From Bacillota bacterium (GTDB taxonomy: Bacteria > Bacillota > Clostridia > Christensenellales > Aristaeellaceae), in contig JAEVYX010000110.1 of assembly GCA_023392515.1 (NCBI GenBank), positions 1 to 23,452 on the forward strand: a stretch of DNA of 23,452 bases. Reading direction: 5' to 3'. The position numbers and the translations under genes were made by a program. Under the pieces are notes generated by a model that ran no database searches, was not told the DNA's origin, and worked only from the letters and a program-made list of their open reading frames with translations. Of the stretch, positions 7,439-15,227 are shown piece by piece; position 1 is the stretch's first letter, and every line of letters starts with the position of its first letter.

Positions 7439-7864
7439 TTAAAGTACGCCTTTTTTCAGGATAATGCACGCATAAAGCGAACGCTCGCCGGTAGCTACGC
7501 AGGCATATGCCTTACGCGAGCGCTCATAGAACGCGAAACGCTCAATCTGACCTATCTTCGTGCCAGGCTGGTGCTTTTCCACAACCGCCTGAAAGTTCTT
7601 CCAGATGGGCGGATCACCATCCACAGTTCCCGGAACCACTTGCATGAGTGTTACCGGCGCATCCACAAAGGTATCCAGTGGAAACAGGCTCAGGATGGCA
7701 TCCAAAAGTTCAATTCCCCCATGCCCATCCTCACGAACGCAGCGCTGACCCATGCTCTGTGCAGGAAAGTTCGCATCGCCGATCACCAGTTCATCACCAT
7801 GGCCCATTTCCGCCAATATTTTGATTAGCTCCGGCGACAACAAGGGAGAGATGCCTTTAAGCAT
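7439..7864 (-). CDS. fucU: FucU/RbsD-family sugar mutarotase
   Basis: This 141-residue protein closely matches L-fucose mutarotase: MLKGISPLLSPELIKILAEM at the start, GHGDELVIGDANFPAQSMG with H22 and D30 of the active site, and the end RFAFYERSRKAY plus LKKGVL. The family swaps alpha and beta anomers of fucose or ribose so that isomerases and kinases get their preferred form. The ribosome binding site is AAGGAGGAA. It lies 13 nt after the BMC-H genes. No fucose isomerase or fuculokinase is present, so the natural sugar here is more likely the deoxypentose handled by the MtnK-type kinase (inference). Confidence 0.9.
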   Translation of the reverse strand: MLKGISPLLSPELIKILAEMGHGDELVIGDANFPAQSMGQRCVREDGHGGIELLDAILSLFPLDTFVDAPVTLMQVVPGTVDGDPPIWKNFQAVVEKHQPGTKIGQIERFAFYERSRKAYACVATGERSLYACIILKKGVL

Positions 7865-7877
7865 AGGATTTTCCTCC

Positions 7878-8153
7878 TTACAGCTTGGGCAGAATCATTT
7901 CCACATCATCATGGGGACGCGGAATCACATGTACGCTAACCAGTTCGCCAACGCGTTTGGCCGCCGCTCCACCAGCCTCCACAGACGCTTTGACCGCGCC
8001 CACATCGCCGCGCACCATTACGGTCACCAGGCCGCCGCCTACATGAACCTTGCCGATGAGATGAACGTTAGCTGCCTTGACCATTGCGTCTGCCGCTTCG
8101 ATAGAACCGACGAGACCTTTCGTTTCGACCATACCGAGTGCTTGCTTTTCCAT
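7878..8153 (-). CDS. BMC-H hexameric shell protein 1 (PduA/EutM-like)
   Basis: This 91-residue protein is a single-domain BMC shell protein: ALGMVETKGLVGSIEAADAM, the pore loop HVGGGL, then VMVRGDVGAVKA and VIPRPHDDVE. Hexamers of this type tile the shell facets, and the central pore passes small metabolites. The pore motif is Gly-Gly-Gly, as in EutM, rather than the Gly-Ser-Gly of PduA. It has AAAGGAGAA upstream and lies 24 nt after its paralogue. By hand count about 73 of 85 core residues match that paralogue, which suggests a recent tandem duplication. Confidence 0.95.
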   Translation of the reverse strand: MEKQALGMVETKGLVGSIEAADAMVKAANVHLIGKVHVGGGLVTVMVRGDVGAVKASVEAGGAAAKRVGELVSVHVIPRPHDDVEMILPKL

Positions 8154-8177
8154 GGTAAGTTCTCCTTTCGAGGCGGG

Positions 8178-8495
8178 TTACGCCTTGGTGGTATTGGGGG
8201 CAGCCGTCACGGCGGCTTCTTCCTTGGTGCCAGGCAGCACAGCTTCTACATCACTGTGCGGACGGGGAATAACATGTACACTGATTAATTCGCCAATGCG
8301 TTTGGCAGCGGTACCGCCGGCTTCAACAGCCGCCTTTACTGCACCCACATCGCCGCGCACCATCACAGTTACCAATCCGCCGCCTACATGTTCCTTGCCG
8401 ATCATGTGGACATTGGCTGCCTTGACCATTGCGTCTGCCGCTTCAATAGCGCCCACCAAACCGCGAGTTTCAATCATACCCAAAGCTTCCTGCAT
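8178..8495 (-). CDS. BMC-H hexameric shell protein 2 (PduA/EutM-like, with C-terminal tail)
   Basis: This is a 105-residue single BMC domain: ALGMIETRGLVGAIEAADAM, the pore loop HVGGGL, VMVRGDVGAVKA and VIPRPHSDVE. It is nearly the same as the neighbouring BMC-H but has an extra Ala- and Thr-rich tail (GTKEEAAVTAAPNTTKA) of about 17 residues. I chose the ATG at 8495, eight bases after AGGAG. The GTG at 8504 would overlap that site. It lies between the BMC-T gene and the other BMC-H gene. It should form facet hexamers, perhaps mixed with its paralogue. Confidence 0.95.
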   Translation of the reverse strand: MQEALGMIETRGLVGAIEAADAMVKAANVHMIGKEHVGGGLVTVMVRGDVGAVKAAVEAGGTAAKRIGELISVHVIPRPHSDVEAVLPGTKEEAAVTAAPNTTKA

Positions 8496-8521
8496 AATAA
8501 ACACTCCTAACTATTTCATAA

Positions 8522-9067
8522 TTAAAGTAACGCTTTGACCATATCCATATGGGGCGATGGGATTACGACGCTGGAGTTGATTACCCCTTTGGACCCTTCG
8601 CTGGCTTCAATCGCTTTGGATGCGGCTTCCACACTGGCTACCTCGCCTGTAAACACCAGAAAGGATTTTCCGCCCATGCCGCGCCCGAGCCGAACTTCTA
8701 TCAATTCAACCTCAGCAGCTTTTACTGCCGTATCGGCGGCGCTGATCGTACTGGCGAGTGAAAATGTCTCAATAACGCCAACCGCCTGTGCTTTATCCAC
8801 CGTTGGCGCGCCTGCCATCGCCACAATCACACGTTCATCCACATTGGGGATTATCAAGCTGTCCACCAGTGCAAAACTGGCGCTTTGCACCCCAGCTGAT
8901 ACCGAAGCCTTAACCGCCGCAACCTCGCCGCTTACAATCACGATGTACTTACCAGCGCAGACTGTTTGAGCAGTAACAAGATTGACTGCAGCAGTTTTTA
9001 CCATTGCATCCCCCGCAAGTACCCCTAAAGGGATGCTGTTTGATTCAACCATACCAATTGCTGTCAT
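8522..9067 (-). CDS. pduT: BMC-T trimeric shell protein with pore cysteine (PduT-like)
   Basis: This 181-residue protein contains two fused BMC domains (about 1-88 and 92-181), which form a pseudohexameric trimer. It aligns along its length with PduT: TAIGMVESNSI, TVCAGKYIVIVSGEV, AVGVIETFSLA, GMGGKSFLVFTGEV and VIPSPH. C37 in TVCAGK corresponds to the cysteine that holds a [4Fe-4S] cluster at the three-fold axis of PduT. The gene follows the pduS-like gene by 16 nt, as expected for partners in electron transfer through the shell. It is the only BMC-T in the operon; no PduB-type stacked trimer is visible. Confidence 0.93.
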   Translation of the reverse strand: MTAIGMVESNSIPLGVLAGDAMVKTAAVNLVTAQTVCAGKYIVIVSGEVAAVKASVSAGVQSASFALVDSLIIPNVDERVIVAMAGAPTVDKAQAVGVIETFSLASTISAADTAVKAAEVELIEVRLGRGMGGKSFLVFTGEVASVEAASKAIEASEGSKGVINSSVVIPSPHMDMVKALL

Positions 9068-9083
9068 GGCTATTCTCCCTCGC

Positions 9084-10406
9084 TTATTCGCCCGTCAGGG
9101 TGATCGTCTGATCATCTACCCCTGTTACCGTGCCGCTGATGGATGCATGCAGCGCAGCGCCCAGAGAATTGTCCGGGATACGGGCGATCAGTTGGCCTTT
9201 CACAACTTTATCACCGACCTTCACAACTGGCTCTGAAGCCTTTCCTACGTGCTGCCGAAGCTTCATTTGAACGCGCTTTGGCACAACGGTCTTGTTACTC
9301 AGGGGAGCAGGCCGGTCGAATGCAGCGAGATTCATGCGCGCAATCAGCCTTTTCACCGGAACCGCCTTCAGCGCAATCCACGGTTCCGGGATGATCTCCG
9401 TCTCTGGCGTGTGGCGTATTCCCGCCTTCCCAAGCTCAAGCTTGAGCGTTGCCATCACTTCGGAGGGGGTGAGACCCATTTCACAGGCGAAGTTTGTACA
9501 AAGCCCACAGCTGGAACAGGCAAGCACGCCTGCTGCATTTCCCAGCAGCTTCCCATTGCCCGAGGCGATGGCGCGCATTGCTTTGTGCGGTTCTACCGGC
9601 AATCCCATAGCGTGCCTGGGGCAAAGCTGCGTGCATCGGTTGCACTGACAGCAGATGGACCTTGCAAGCCGCGCCTGCTGCTCCATGCTAAGCATGCGCC
9701 GAAGAATCTGGCGATGGGAGCGTTTGAGTATAAGCAATCCGCCGGTTGTTTTGGTAACAGGCTCATCCCAGTTTTCAGCCATGCTGCCCATGCACGGCCC
9801 GCCAACGATGAGGGCATATTCCCGCTCGTCCCCGGCAAAACCACTTAAGGCGATTACCTCACGCAAGCTTACGCCAATGGGAACAGTTACGGTCATCGGT
9901 TCGGGCACGTCACCGCAGAGGGTCACGCTTTTATCGGTTACGGGCTTACCATCCATCGCATCCGCAATGTTCAAGGCAGTGCCGATGTTAACCACTACGC
10001 AGCCTATATCAATGGGAAGCTTGCCGGTGGGTACCACCTTCCCCGTTACTTCATAGATCACGGACTTTTCATCACCGGAAGGGTAGTAGCTCTCCATCAG
10101 GTGAAGGCTCAATTTCGGCTTTCCTGAAATCGCGCGGCGGAGTGCCGCAACGGCTCCTTCATAATGCTCCTTGGTGGCAATTACACCCTGCTGGGCATGT
10201 GCTGCCTCCATCGCCAATTCCAGACCGCGTATAACCCTTTCGGCCTGAAACTGCATCGCCAGCTGATCGACCCGGAGCAGCGGCTCGCATTCAGCGCCAT
10301 TGAGAATTACACGCTCGGCGCTGACCGCAAGCTTTACATGGGTGGGAAATCCCGCACCACCCGCGCCGACAACGCCCGCGTTGCGGATGGCTTCAATCAC
10401 ATCCAT
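9084..10406 (-). CDS. pduS: PduS/RnfC-like NADH-dependent iron-sulfur flavoprotein
   Basis: This 440-residue protein has the RnfC-like N-terminal flavin and NADH domain (GVVGAGGAGFPTHVK, residues 11-25, and NGAECEPLL, 36-44) and an SLBB-like segment (about 165-205). Two ferredoxin-type clusters follow: C252, C255, C258, C262 and C297, C300, C303, C308. The C-terminal barrel-sandwich region (about 385-440) is like that of RnfC. PduS reduces cobalamin in propanediol BMCs, but no B12 enzyme is here. The likelier role is to oxidise NADH from the aldehyde dehydrogenase and pass electrons to the PduT-like shell protein encoded next. The ribosome binding site is AAGGAGA. The gene lies 11 nt after the aldehyde dehydrogenase gene. 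Confidence 0.93.
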   Translation of the reverse strand: MDVIEAIRNAGVVGAGGAGFPTHVKLAVSAERVILNGAECEPLLRVDQLAMQFQAERVIRGLELAMEAAHAQQGVIATKEHYEGAVAALRRAISGKPKLSLHLMESYYPSGDEKSVIYEVTGKVVPTGKLPIDIGCVVVNIGTALNIADAMDGKPVTDKSVTLCGDVPEPMTVTVPIGVSLREVIALSGFAGDEREYALIVGGPCMGSMAENWDEPVTKTTGGLLILKRSHRQILRRMLSMEQQARLARSICCQCNRCTQLCPRHAMGLPVEPHKAMRAIASGNGKLLGNAAGVLACSSCGLCTNFACEMGLTPSEVMATLKLELGKAGIRHTPETEIIPEPWIALKAVPVKRLIARMNLAAFDRPAPLSNKTVVPKRVQMKLRQHVGKASEPVVKVGDKVVKGQLIARIPDNSLGAALHASISGTVTGVDDQTITLTGE

Positions 10407-10417
10407 AGCCTATCTCC

Positions 10418-11851
10418 TTAACTGATGCGGAAATCGCCGTAAAGCACACAGCGGCGCATACGTGTAAATGTCCTTGCGCTTGTAACGCCTTCGCCAGTCG
10501 GCGTAGCAATGGTCATGGTGGTATAACCCTCGCCCCCAAAACCCAGGCCTGAATAGCTTGGGGCGTTCTTTACAAAAATGGTGGTGTTCATCTTGCGCGC
10601 AGCATTGGACATGTTGTGTACGTTCGTTGAGTGGATCATTGCAGAATGCTTGCAGCCTTGCTCCGCACGAAACGCCTCCTTTATTGCCTCCTCTATGCCG
10701 CTCACTCGAACGATGGCAAGCACAGGCATTAGCATTTCCGTCATCACAAAGGGATGATTGCGATCCACTTCGGCAATCACGAGCCTTGGATTTCCGGTAT
10801 AGTTCACGCCAGCATCACGCAGGATTACTGCCGCATCACGGCCTACATATTTTCGGTTGATTACATGTTTTCCGCCCTTGGGGATCAATACGGTCTTGAC
10901 GATCTTGTCAATATCCTCACCGGAAACACGGAAAGCGCCGTTTCGTTCCATGGCGGCCATCAGGCGATCGGCCACATTGCCAAACACGAATACCTCTTTT
11001 TCAGCAATGCAAAGTACATTATTGTCAAAGCTTGCACCGTCAACAATGTCCTTGCCGGCCTTTTCGATATCGGCGGTATCATCTACAATTACCGGCGGAT
11101 TGCCCGGTCCAGCAGCGATAACTTTTTTGCCGGTCTTCATGGCAACGGCTACGACCGCTTCACCGCCGGTAATGGAAAGCAATGGGATATCCGGATGGGT
11201 CATAAGCGCTTGCCCGCTTTCCAGCGTCGGTTCCTTCACCGTTGTGATGAGCGTTTCCGGCCCTCCTGCCTTGATGATGGCTTCCACCATAATCCGCATG
11301 GCCTCCTGCGATGCGCGCTTGGCTGCAGGATGCGGATTAAACACGACGGAATTGCCCGCTGCGATCATGCTGAGGGAGTTATTGATAACGGTTGATGTCG
11401 GGTTGGTGGAGGGCGTAATGGAGCCAATAACGCCAAACGGCGCCTGCTCAATCAGCATCATGCCATTGTCGCCGGTTTTGCAGTAGGTGGAGAGCTCCTC
11501 TATGCCTGGTGTACGCCGCGCCACAAGCAGATTCTTCTGGATTTTATCCGCAACGTGACCGTAGCCGGTTTCCTCGTTAGCCAGCTTGGCCAGGTATTCC
11601 GCATTTTCTATGGCGGCCTTGCGCATTGCCTCAATCAGTTCGCCGCGTTTTTCCAATGTGGATTCCGCTAGTTTTTCCTGTGCGAGTTTCGCGTTTTGCA
11701 CAGCTTCCTCAACAGTGTCGCAGAGCCAGCGGCTGGTACAGTCTGTTTTCGGAGTGGGAGCGGGATTCTGCGGGGACGATTTGAGCGCACCGGATAGACT
11801 GCGCACGATCTCGTCTGTAATCTGCCGGATGTCCTGTTCAGTCAATGCCAT
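10418..11851 (-). CDS. pduP: CoA-acylating aldehyde dehydrogenase (PduP/EutE family)
   Basis: The enzyme converts a short aldehyde, CoA and NAD+ to acyl-CoA and NADH. It has 477 residues. Residues 1-23 (MALTEQDIRQITDEIVRSLS onward) form an amphipathic helix followed by a Pro-rich linker (about 24-38), the usual form of a BMC encapsulation peptide. Family motifs include PFGVIGSITPSTNPT (138-152), ITGGEAVV, AGPGNPPV and SFDNNVLCIAEKEV with the catalytic C281. The C-terminus RRCVLYGDFRI is typical of PduP/EutE. It lies between pduL-like and pduS-like genes, so aldehyde oxidation, phosphotransacylation and electron removal are encoded together. Acetaldehyde is the expected substrate if the sugar is 5-deoxyribose (inference). 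Confidence 0.95.
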   Translation of the reverse strand: MALTEQDIRQITDEIVRSLSGALKSSPQNPAPTPKTDCTSRWLCDTVEEAVQNAKLAQEKLAESTLEKRGELIEAMRKAAIENAEYLAKLANEETGYGHVADKIQKNLLVARRTPGIEELSTYCKTGDNGMMLIEQAPFGVIGSITPSTNPTSTVINNSLSMIAAGNSVVFNPHPAAKRASQEAMRIMVEAIIKAGGPETLITTVKEPTLESGQALMTHPDIPLLSITGGEAVVAVAMKTGKKVIAAGPGNPPVIVDDTADIEKAGKDIVDGASFDNNVLCIAEKEVFVFGNVADRLMAAMERNGAFRVSGEDIDKIVKTVLIPKGGKHVINRKYVGRDAAVILRDAGVNYTGNPRLVIAEVDRNHPFVMTEMLMPVLAIVRVSGIEEAIKEAFRAEQGCKHSAMIHSTNVHNMSNAARKMNTTIFVKNAPSYSGLGFGGEGYTTMTIATPTGEGVTSARTFTRMRRCVLYGDFRIS

Positions 11852-11864
11852 AACCTCAGACTCC

Positions 11865-12812
11865 TTATGAAAGTTCGATCAGCTCTATACCTCGCGCGGA
11901 CGCCGCATCCCGCGCAAGCGGTGTAATAATCGCATCCTTACCATGGCGAATAAGCTTATGCCCGCCGCGCGCAGCGGCCAGTACATCATCCTCACTGATG
12001 AAACAGTGCGGCTCCAGAGAAAGGTCCAGCATGGTAGTCTTGATTTCCGGCGGCTTAATTGGAGCGTAGGTGTGAATGGCTGGAGTTGACTGCGCCCCAT
12101 TGGGAATATAGGTTTTGATTGCAGGATCAGCAGCGGTCCGAATGGGTGAAGGCACTGCTGCGGGCTTTACAGCACGCGGCGCACACAGAATACGGCACAG
12201 TTGTCCATCCGCTACGCAGCAGGCATTGGCTTCATCCTTGTCGATATGCGCTTCCAGGCTGTGTGCATCTCCGCAGCGAACCACCATGTTGTTTAATATC
12301 GTTTCCCGTTCGCCTTCCACCTGAAGGGCGACCACGTTTCCATCTTTGAGCCCGAAGCCCTCGGCTTCGGCTGGGGACATATGCAGGTGGCGAGCCGCTA
12401 CGATGATGCCGTGGTCGATCGTGATGCGCCTGTCGCCGTTTGACAGCGTACAGCCGGGCGTACCGGCCGTTTCACCGGACATGCGAAGCACCGGCTTTAT
12501 CCCAAGCTTATAACAATCCGTATAACTCAGTTCGATCTGTGTTTCTTTGCGTGCAGGGCCAACGACGCGGAGCGAAATCCTGCCCTTTTCACACTCCATG
12601 GTCACGGTTTCATTGCAGGCAAACTGGCCAGGCTGTACAAGATCACGCATTTTGGTCAATTGATAACCCGTGCCGAACAGCCTTTCCACATCCACCTGGC
12701 TCAGATGCACATGACGGTTGGAGGACGAAACCGGCACGAAACGTTCGCCCGTTTTTGCCAACTCCGTAAGCACAATGCGGAGCACCACATCTTGCAGCTT
12801 CTTCTCGTCCAT
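11865..12812 (-). CDS. pduL: PduL-type phosphotransacylase with C-terminal BMC-associated extension
   Basis: PduL exchanges CoA for phosphate on acyl-CoA, recycling CoA in the shell. The first 20 residues (MDEKKLQDVVLRIVLTELAK) look like an encapsulation helix. Two PduL domains follow, with metal-binding histidines in SNRHVHLS (H34, H36) and ARHLHMS (H142, H144) and the DAHSLEAHIDKDEANA segment (182-197). Typical PduL ends near residue 210. Here a Pro- and Ala-rich linker (212-260) leads to a small extra domain (268-315, with FISEDDVLAAARGGHKLI and AIITPLARDAASARGI) of a kind that recurs in other BMC-associated proteins such as EutQ. That assignment is from memory. The start lies 1 nt after the isomerase stop. 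Confidence 0.93.
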   Translation of the reverse strand: MDEKKLQDVVLRIVLTELAKTGERFVPVSSSNRHVHLSQVDVERLFGTGYQLTKMRDLVQPGQFACNETVTMECEKGRISLRVVGPARKETQIELSYTDCYKLGIKPVLRMSGETAGTPGCTLSNGDRRITIDHGIIVAARHLHMSPAEAEGFGLKDGNVVALQVEGERETILNNMVVRCGDAHSLEAHIDKDEANACCVADGQLCRILCAPRAVKPAAVPSPIRTAADPAIKTYIPNGAQSTPAIHTYAPIKPPEIKTTMLDLSLEPHCFISEDDVLAAARGGHKLIRHGKDAIITPLARDAASARGIELIELS

Positions 12813-12813
12813 G

Positions 12814-13902
12814 TTATTTCTTCTGCGCTTCCTGCTTCTTGCGGAAGATTTCCTTCAGGCTTTCTGTATAGGGCGGACGTGCAATGCCATACTCGGTTAT
12901 GATTGCAGTAATCAGTTCGTTGTCTGCAAAATCGAAGGCAGGGTTATACACATTGACGCCTACAGGAGCCATGCGCTTTTTATACCACATTTCCGTGACT
13001 TCTTCTGCAGGACGCTGTTCTATGGTGATATCCTCACCGCAGGCGATGCTCATATCAATGGTGGAAGTCGGACCGCATACATAAAAGGGAATGCCATAGT
13101 ATTTGGCCAGGATCGCTACGCCGGAGGTGCCGATTTTGTTACAGGCATCGCCATTTGCGGCCACACGGTCGCACCCAACGAATACAGCTTGCACCCAACC
13201 GTTTTTCATAACCTGCGAGGCCATGTTATCACAGATAACGGTGGTATCCACACCGTCAGCAAAAAGTTCAAAAGCGGAAAGACGTGCGCCTTGTAGCAAG
13301 GGGCGGGTTTCGTCGGTAAAGACCTTGAAGTTCATGCCACGTTCCCGGCCCAGGTGGATTGGGGCTAGTGCCGTACCATATTTGGATGTTGCCAGCTGGC
13401 CTGCGTTACAGTGGGTCAGAATACCGTAACCATCTTTTATAAGGCTCAGGCCGTACTCACCAATCTGGCGGCACATCCACACATCCTCATCCTTGATGGC
13501 AACGCTTTCCATGTGCAAAAGCTCTTTGATCTGGGTGACGGTCTTATCCTTGTTATCAAGCACGACCTTCTCCATTCGGTTTAGCGCCCAGGAAAGGTTC
13601 ACGGCGGTGGGACGGGCAGAGTCAAGGTACTCCTTGGCGGCTTTGAATTGCCTGTAGAACGCGTCATATGCAGACTCCTGAATCTGCTTGGCGGCAAGGT
13701 AAATGCCGAATGCGGCGGCAACACCGATAGCCGGAGCACCGCGGACCTTGAGCAGATAGATGGCATCCCAGATATCCTTTTGCTCGGTGAGATTCAAAAT
13801 TTCAACCTCATAAGGCAACTTGGTCTGATCAATAATAACCAGTGCGCTTTTCTTGTCGTCCAGTTCGATGGTTTCATAGCTCATAATATTTTTTTCCGGC
13901 AT
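12814..13902 (-). CDS. mtnA: MtnA-type aldose-1-phosphate isomerase (methylthioribose- or 5-deoxyribose-1-phosphate)
   Basis: MtnA converts methylthioribose-1-phosphate to methylthioribulose-1-phosphate; the related DrdI does the same with 5-deoxyribose-1-phosphate. Family motifs are clear: VRGAPAIGVAAAFG (53-66), ARPTAVNLSWAL, THCNAG with the catalytic C165, DETRPLLQGARL, and GCDRVAANGDACNKIGT with the catalytic D245. Length (362 aa) is normal. The ATG at 13902 has AGAGG nine bases upstream; a GTG at 13911 would add three residues. It follows the MtnK-type kinase gene by 54 nt. No other methionine-salvage gene (mtnB, mtnW, mtnX, mtnD) is in the window, which argues against ordinary methionine salvage. 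Confidence 0.92.
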   Translation of the reverse strand: MPEKNIMSYETIELDDKKSALVIIDQTKLPYEVEILNLTEQKDIWDAIYLLKVRGAPAIGVAAAFGIYLAAKQIQESAYDAFYRQFKAAKEYLDSARPTAVNLSWALNRMEKVVLDNKDKTVTQIKELLHMESVAIKDEDVWMCRQIGEYGLSLIKDGYGILTHCNAGQLATSKYGTALAPIHLGRERGMNFKVFTDETRPLLQGARLSAFELFADGVDTTVICDNMASQVMKNGWVQAVFVGCDRVAANGDACNKIGTSGVAILAKYYGIPFYVCGPTSTIDMSIACGEDITIEQRPAEEVTEMWYKKRMAPVGVNVYNPAFDFADNELITAIITEYGIARPPYTESLKEIFRKKQEAQKK

Positions 13903-13956
13903 GATCATCACCCTCTACGCAAATTTTCAGCCAATACGTTAACCGCTTCGGCATTT

Positions 13957-15165
13957 TCACCGGGCTTTTTCTGTGGCGTTTTTCACGGCCGAAACGAAAT
14001 CCTCTCCCCGTTGGAAGGACGTGCGGTTCATGATGTAGTCCTTCGCGCACAGGATGTTCAGCCGTTCGGCATACGCACGCTTTTCCGCGTCCGTAATGGT
14101 GGTTACGTCCTTCACCTGTGCCATGCCCACCGTGCGGCGGATAAGCTCTGTGCCGGCATATGCAGCGGTATCAGCCATAATAGCGGACAGGTACCACTCC
14201 TTGAAGCCTGGCGTTTTGGCCATGCGATCGGTCACGCACTCATCAAAGGTCGTAAGGAACTTCTCACAAAAGAGGTTGAGGCTGTCGATGATGGTTTGAA
14301 GTGTCCACTCGCAAAAATCGGTCTTGCCGGCAGCCATGCCGTTATCGTAGGCAAAAATCAGATTGGCGATCACGTTGCCGATATCGTAGCCCATGGGGCC
14401 ATAGAAGGCAAACTCGGGGTCGAATACCCGGGTGCTGTCCTGCTTGACGAAGATGGAACCGGTGTGCAGATCACCGTGGATCAGTGCCTGCGCGTTATTC
14501 ATAAAGTCGAACTTGATCTTGGCAATTTCCAGGTGCAGCTTTTTATCATCGTAGAGCTCACGCTTTACGAACTCAGCGTTTTGAGGAAATACAATGTTAC
14601 GGTGATTGCAATCGTTATACGGCTCGGTAAGTACCAGATCCTCGGTGATTTCGCACAATTCGGGGTTAATGAAGCGCTTGACCATATCTTTCTTGGCCTT
14701 GTGCTCCATTGCAACGTCAGTGGTCTTGAGAAGTGTATTGACCATGTAGGTCGCGATATCCTCCGCAAAGCGCGGGAAGGTTTCATGACGCATGAGCGCG
14801 TAGCGCATAAGAGCGTAGTCGGAGAGGTCTTCCATCACGCAAGCACTCATGATCGTGTCATACCCGAAAATCTGCGGCACCAAGCCTGGCGCATACTTCC
14901 ACTGAATTTGCAGAATTTCACTCTCAATCCGGTTGCGGTCTGTTGAGATTTTCATATCGGCGGAGATGCGAAGCGCTACGCCCGCCTGCTTCACGATCAC
15001 GCTCTTTCCGCTCTTCTCATCCACTACACGGAAAACGTAATTCAAGTTGCCATCGCCGATTTCCTTTGCGGAAAGGTCAGCATCCTTGGGCATATACCCC
15101 TTTTCCTTTACGTACTCCAGCACGTCGGGGGTTTTCATCAGGAAATAGGTATCAAAGCGGGACAT
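13957..15165 (-). CDS. mtnK: MtnK-type sugar kinase (methylthioribose or 5-deoxyribose kinase)
   Basis: The enzyme should phosphorylate O1 of methylthioribose or 5-deoxyribose with ATP. From the ATG at 15165 (402 aa, AAAGGA upstream) it shows the nucleotide loop EIGDGNLNYVF (35-45), VIVKQ with the ATP-binding Lys, the catalytic HGDLHTGS with D232, and DPEFAFYGPMGYDIG (249-263), all standard for MtnK. The segment around residue 70 reads ADMKISTDRNRIE, where MtnK proteins I recall have a Trp-Pro before the Thr-x-Asp-Arg. This could reflect a different substrate. The longer frame back to 15198 is not supported by the family alignment. No encapsulation peptide is evident, so it may act outside the shell. 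Confidence 0.92.
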   Translation of the reverse strand: MSRFDTYFLMKTPDVLEYVKEKGYMPKDADLSAKEIGDGNLNYVFRVVDEKSGKSVIVKQAGVALRISADMKISTDRNRIESEILQIQWKYAPGLVPQIFGYDTIMSACVMEDLSDYALMRYALMRHETFPRFAEDIATYMVNTLLKTTDVAMEHKAKKDMVKRFINPELCEITEDLVLTEPYNDCNHRNIVFPQNAEFVKRELYDDKKLHLEIAKIKFDFMNNAQALIHGDLHTGSIFVKQDSTRVFDPEFAFYGPMGYDIGNVIANLIFAYDNGMAAGKTDFCEWTLQTIIDSLNLFCEKFLTTFDECVTDRMAKTPGFKEWYLSAIMADTAAYAGTELIRRTVGMAQVKDVTTITDAEKRAYAERLNILCAKDYIMNRTSFQRGEDFVSAVKNATEKAR

Positions 15166-15227
15166 GGTCAAAACATCCTTTCTTATAGAGAATAACAATA
15201 GAACCTCATCATTGCAGAAATCGAATG

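Noticed and set aside
13648..14946. A long plus-strand open frame (432 codons) opposite the isomerase and kinase genes
   Set aside because: It is antisense to two genes with clear family motifs, crosses their junction, and shows no domain of its own.
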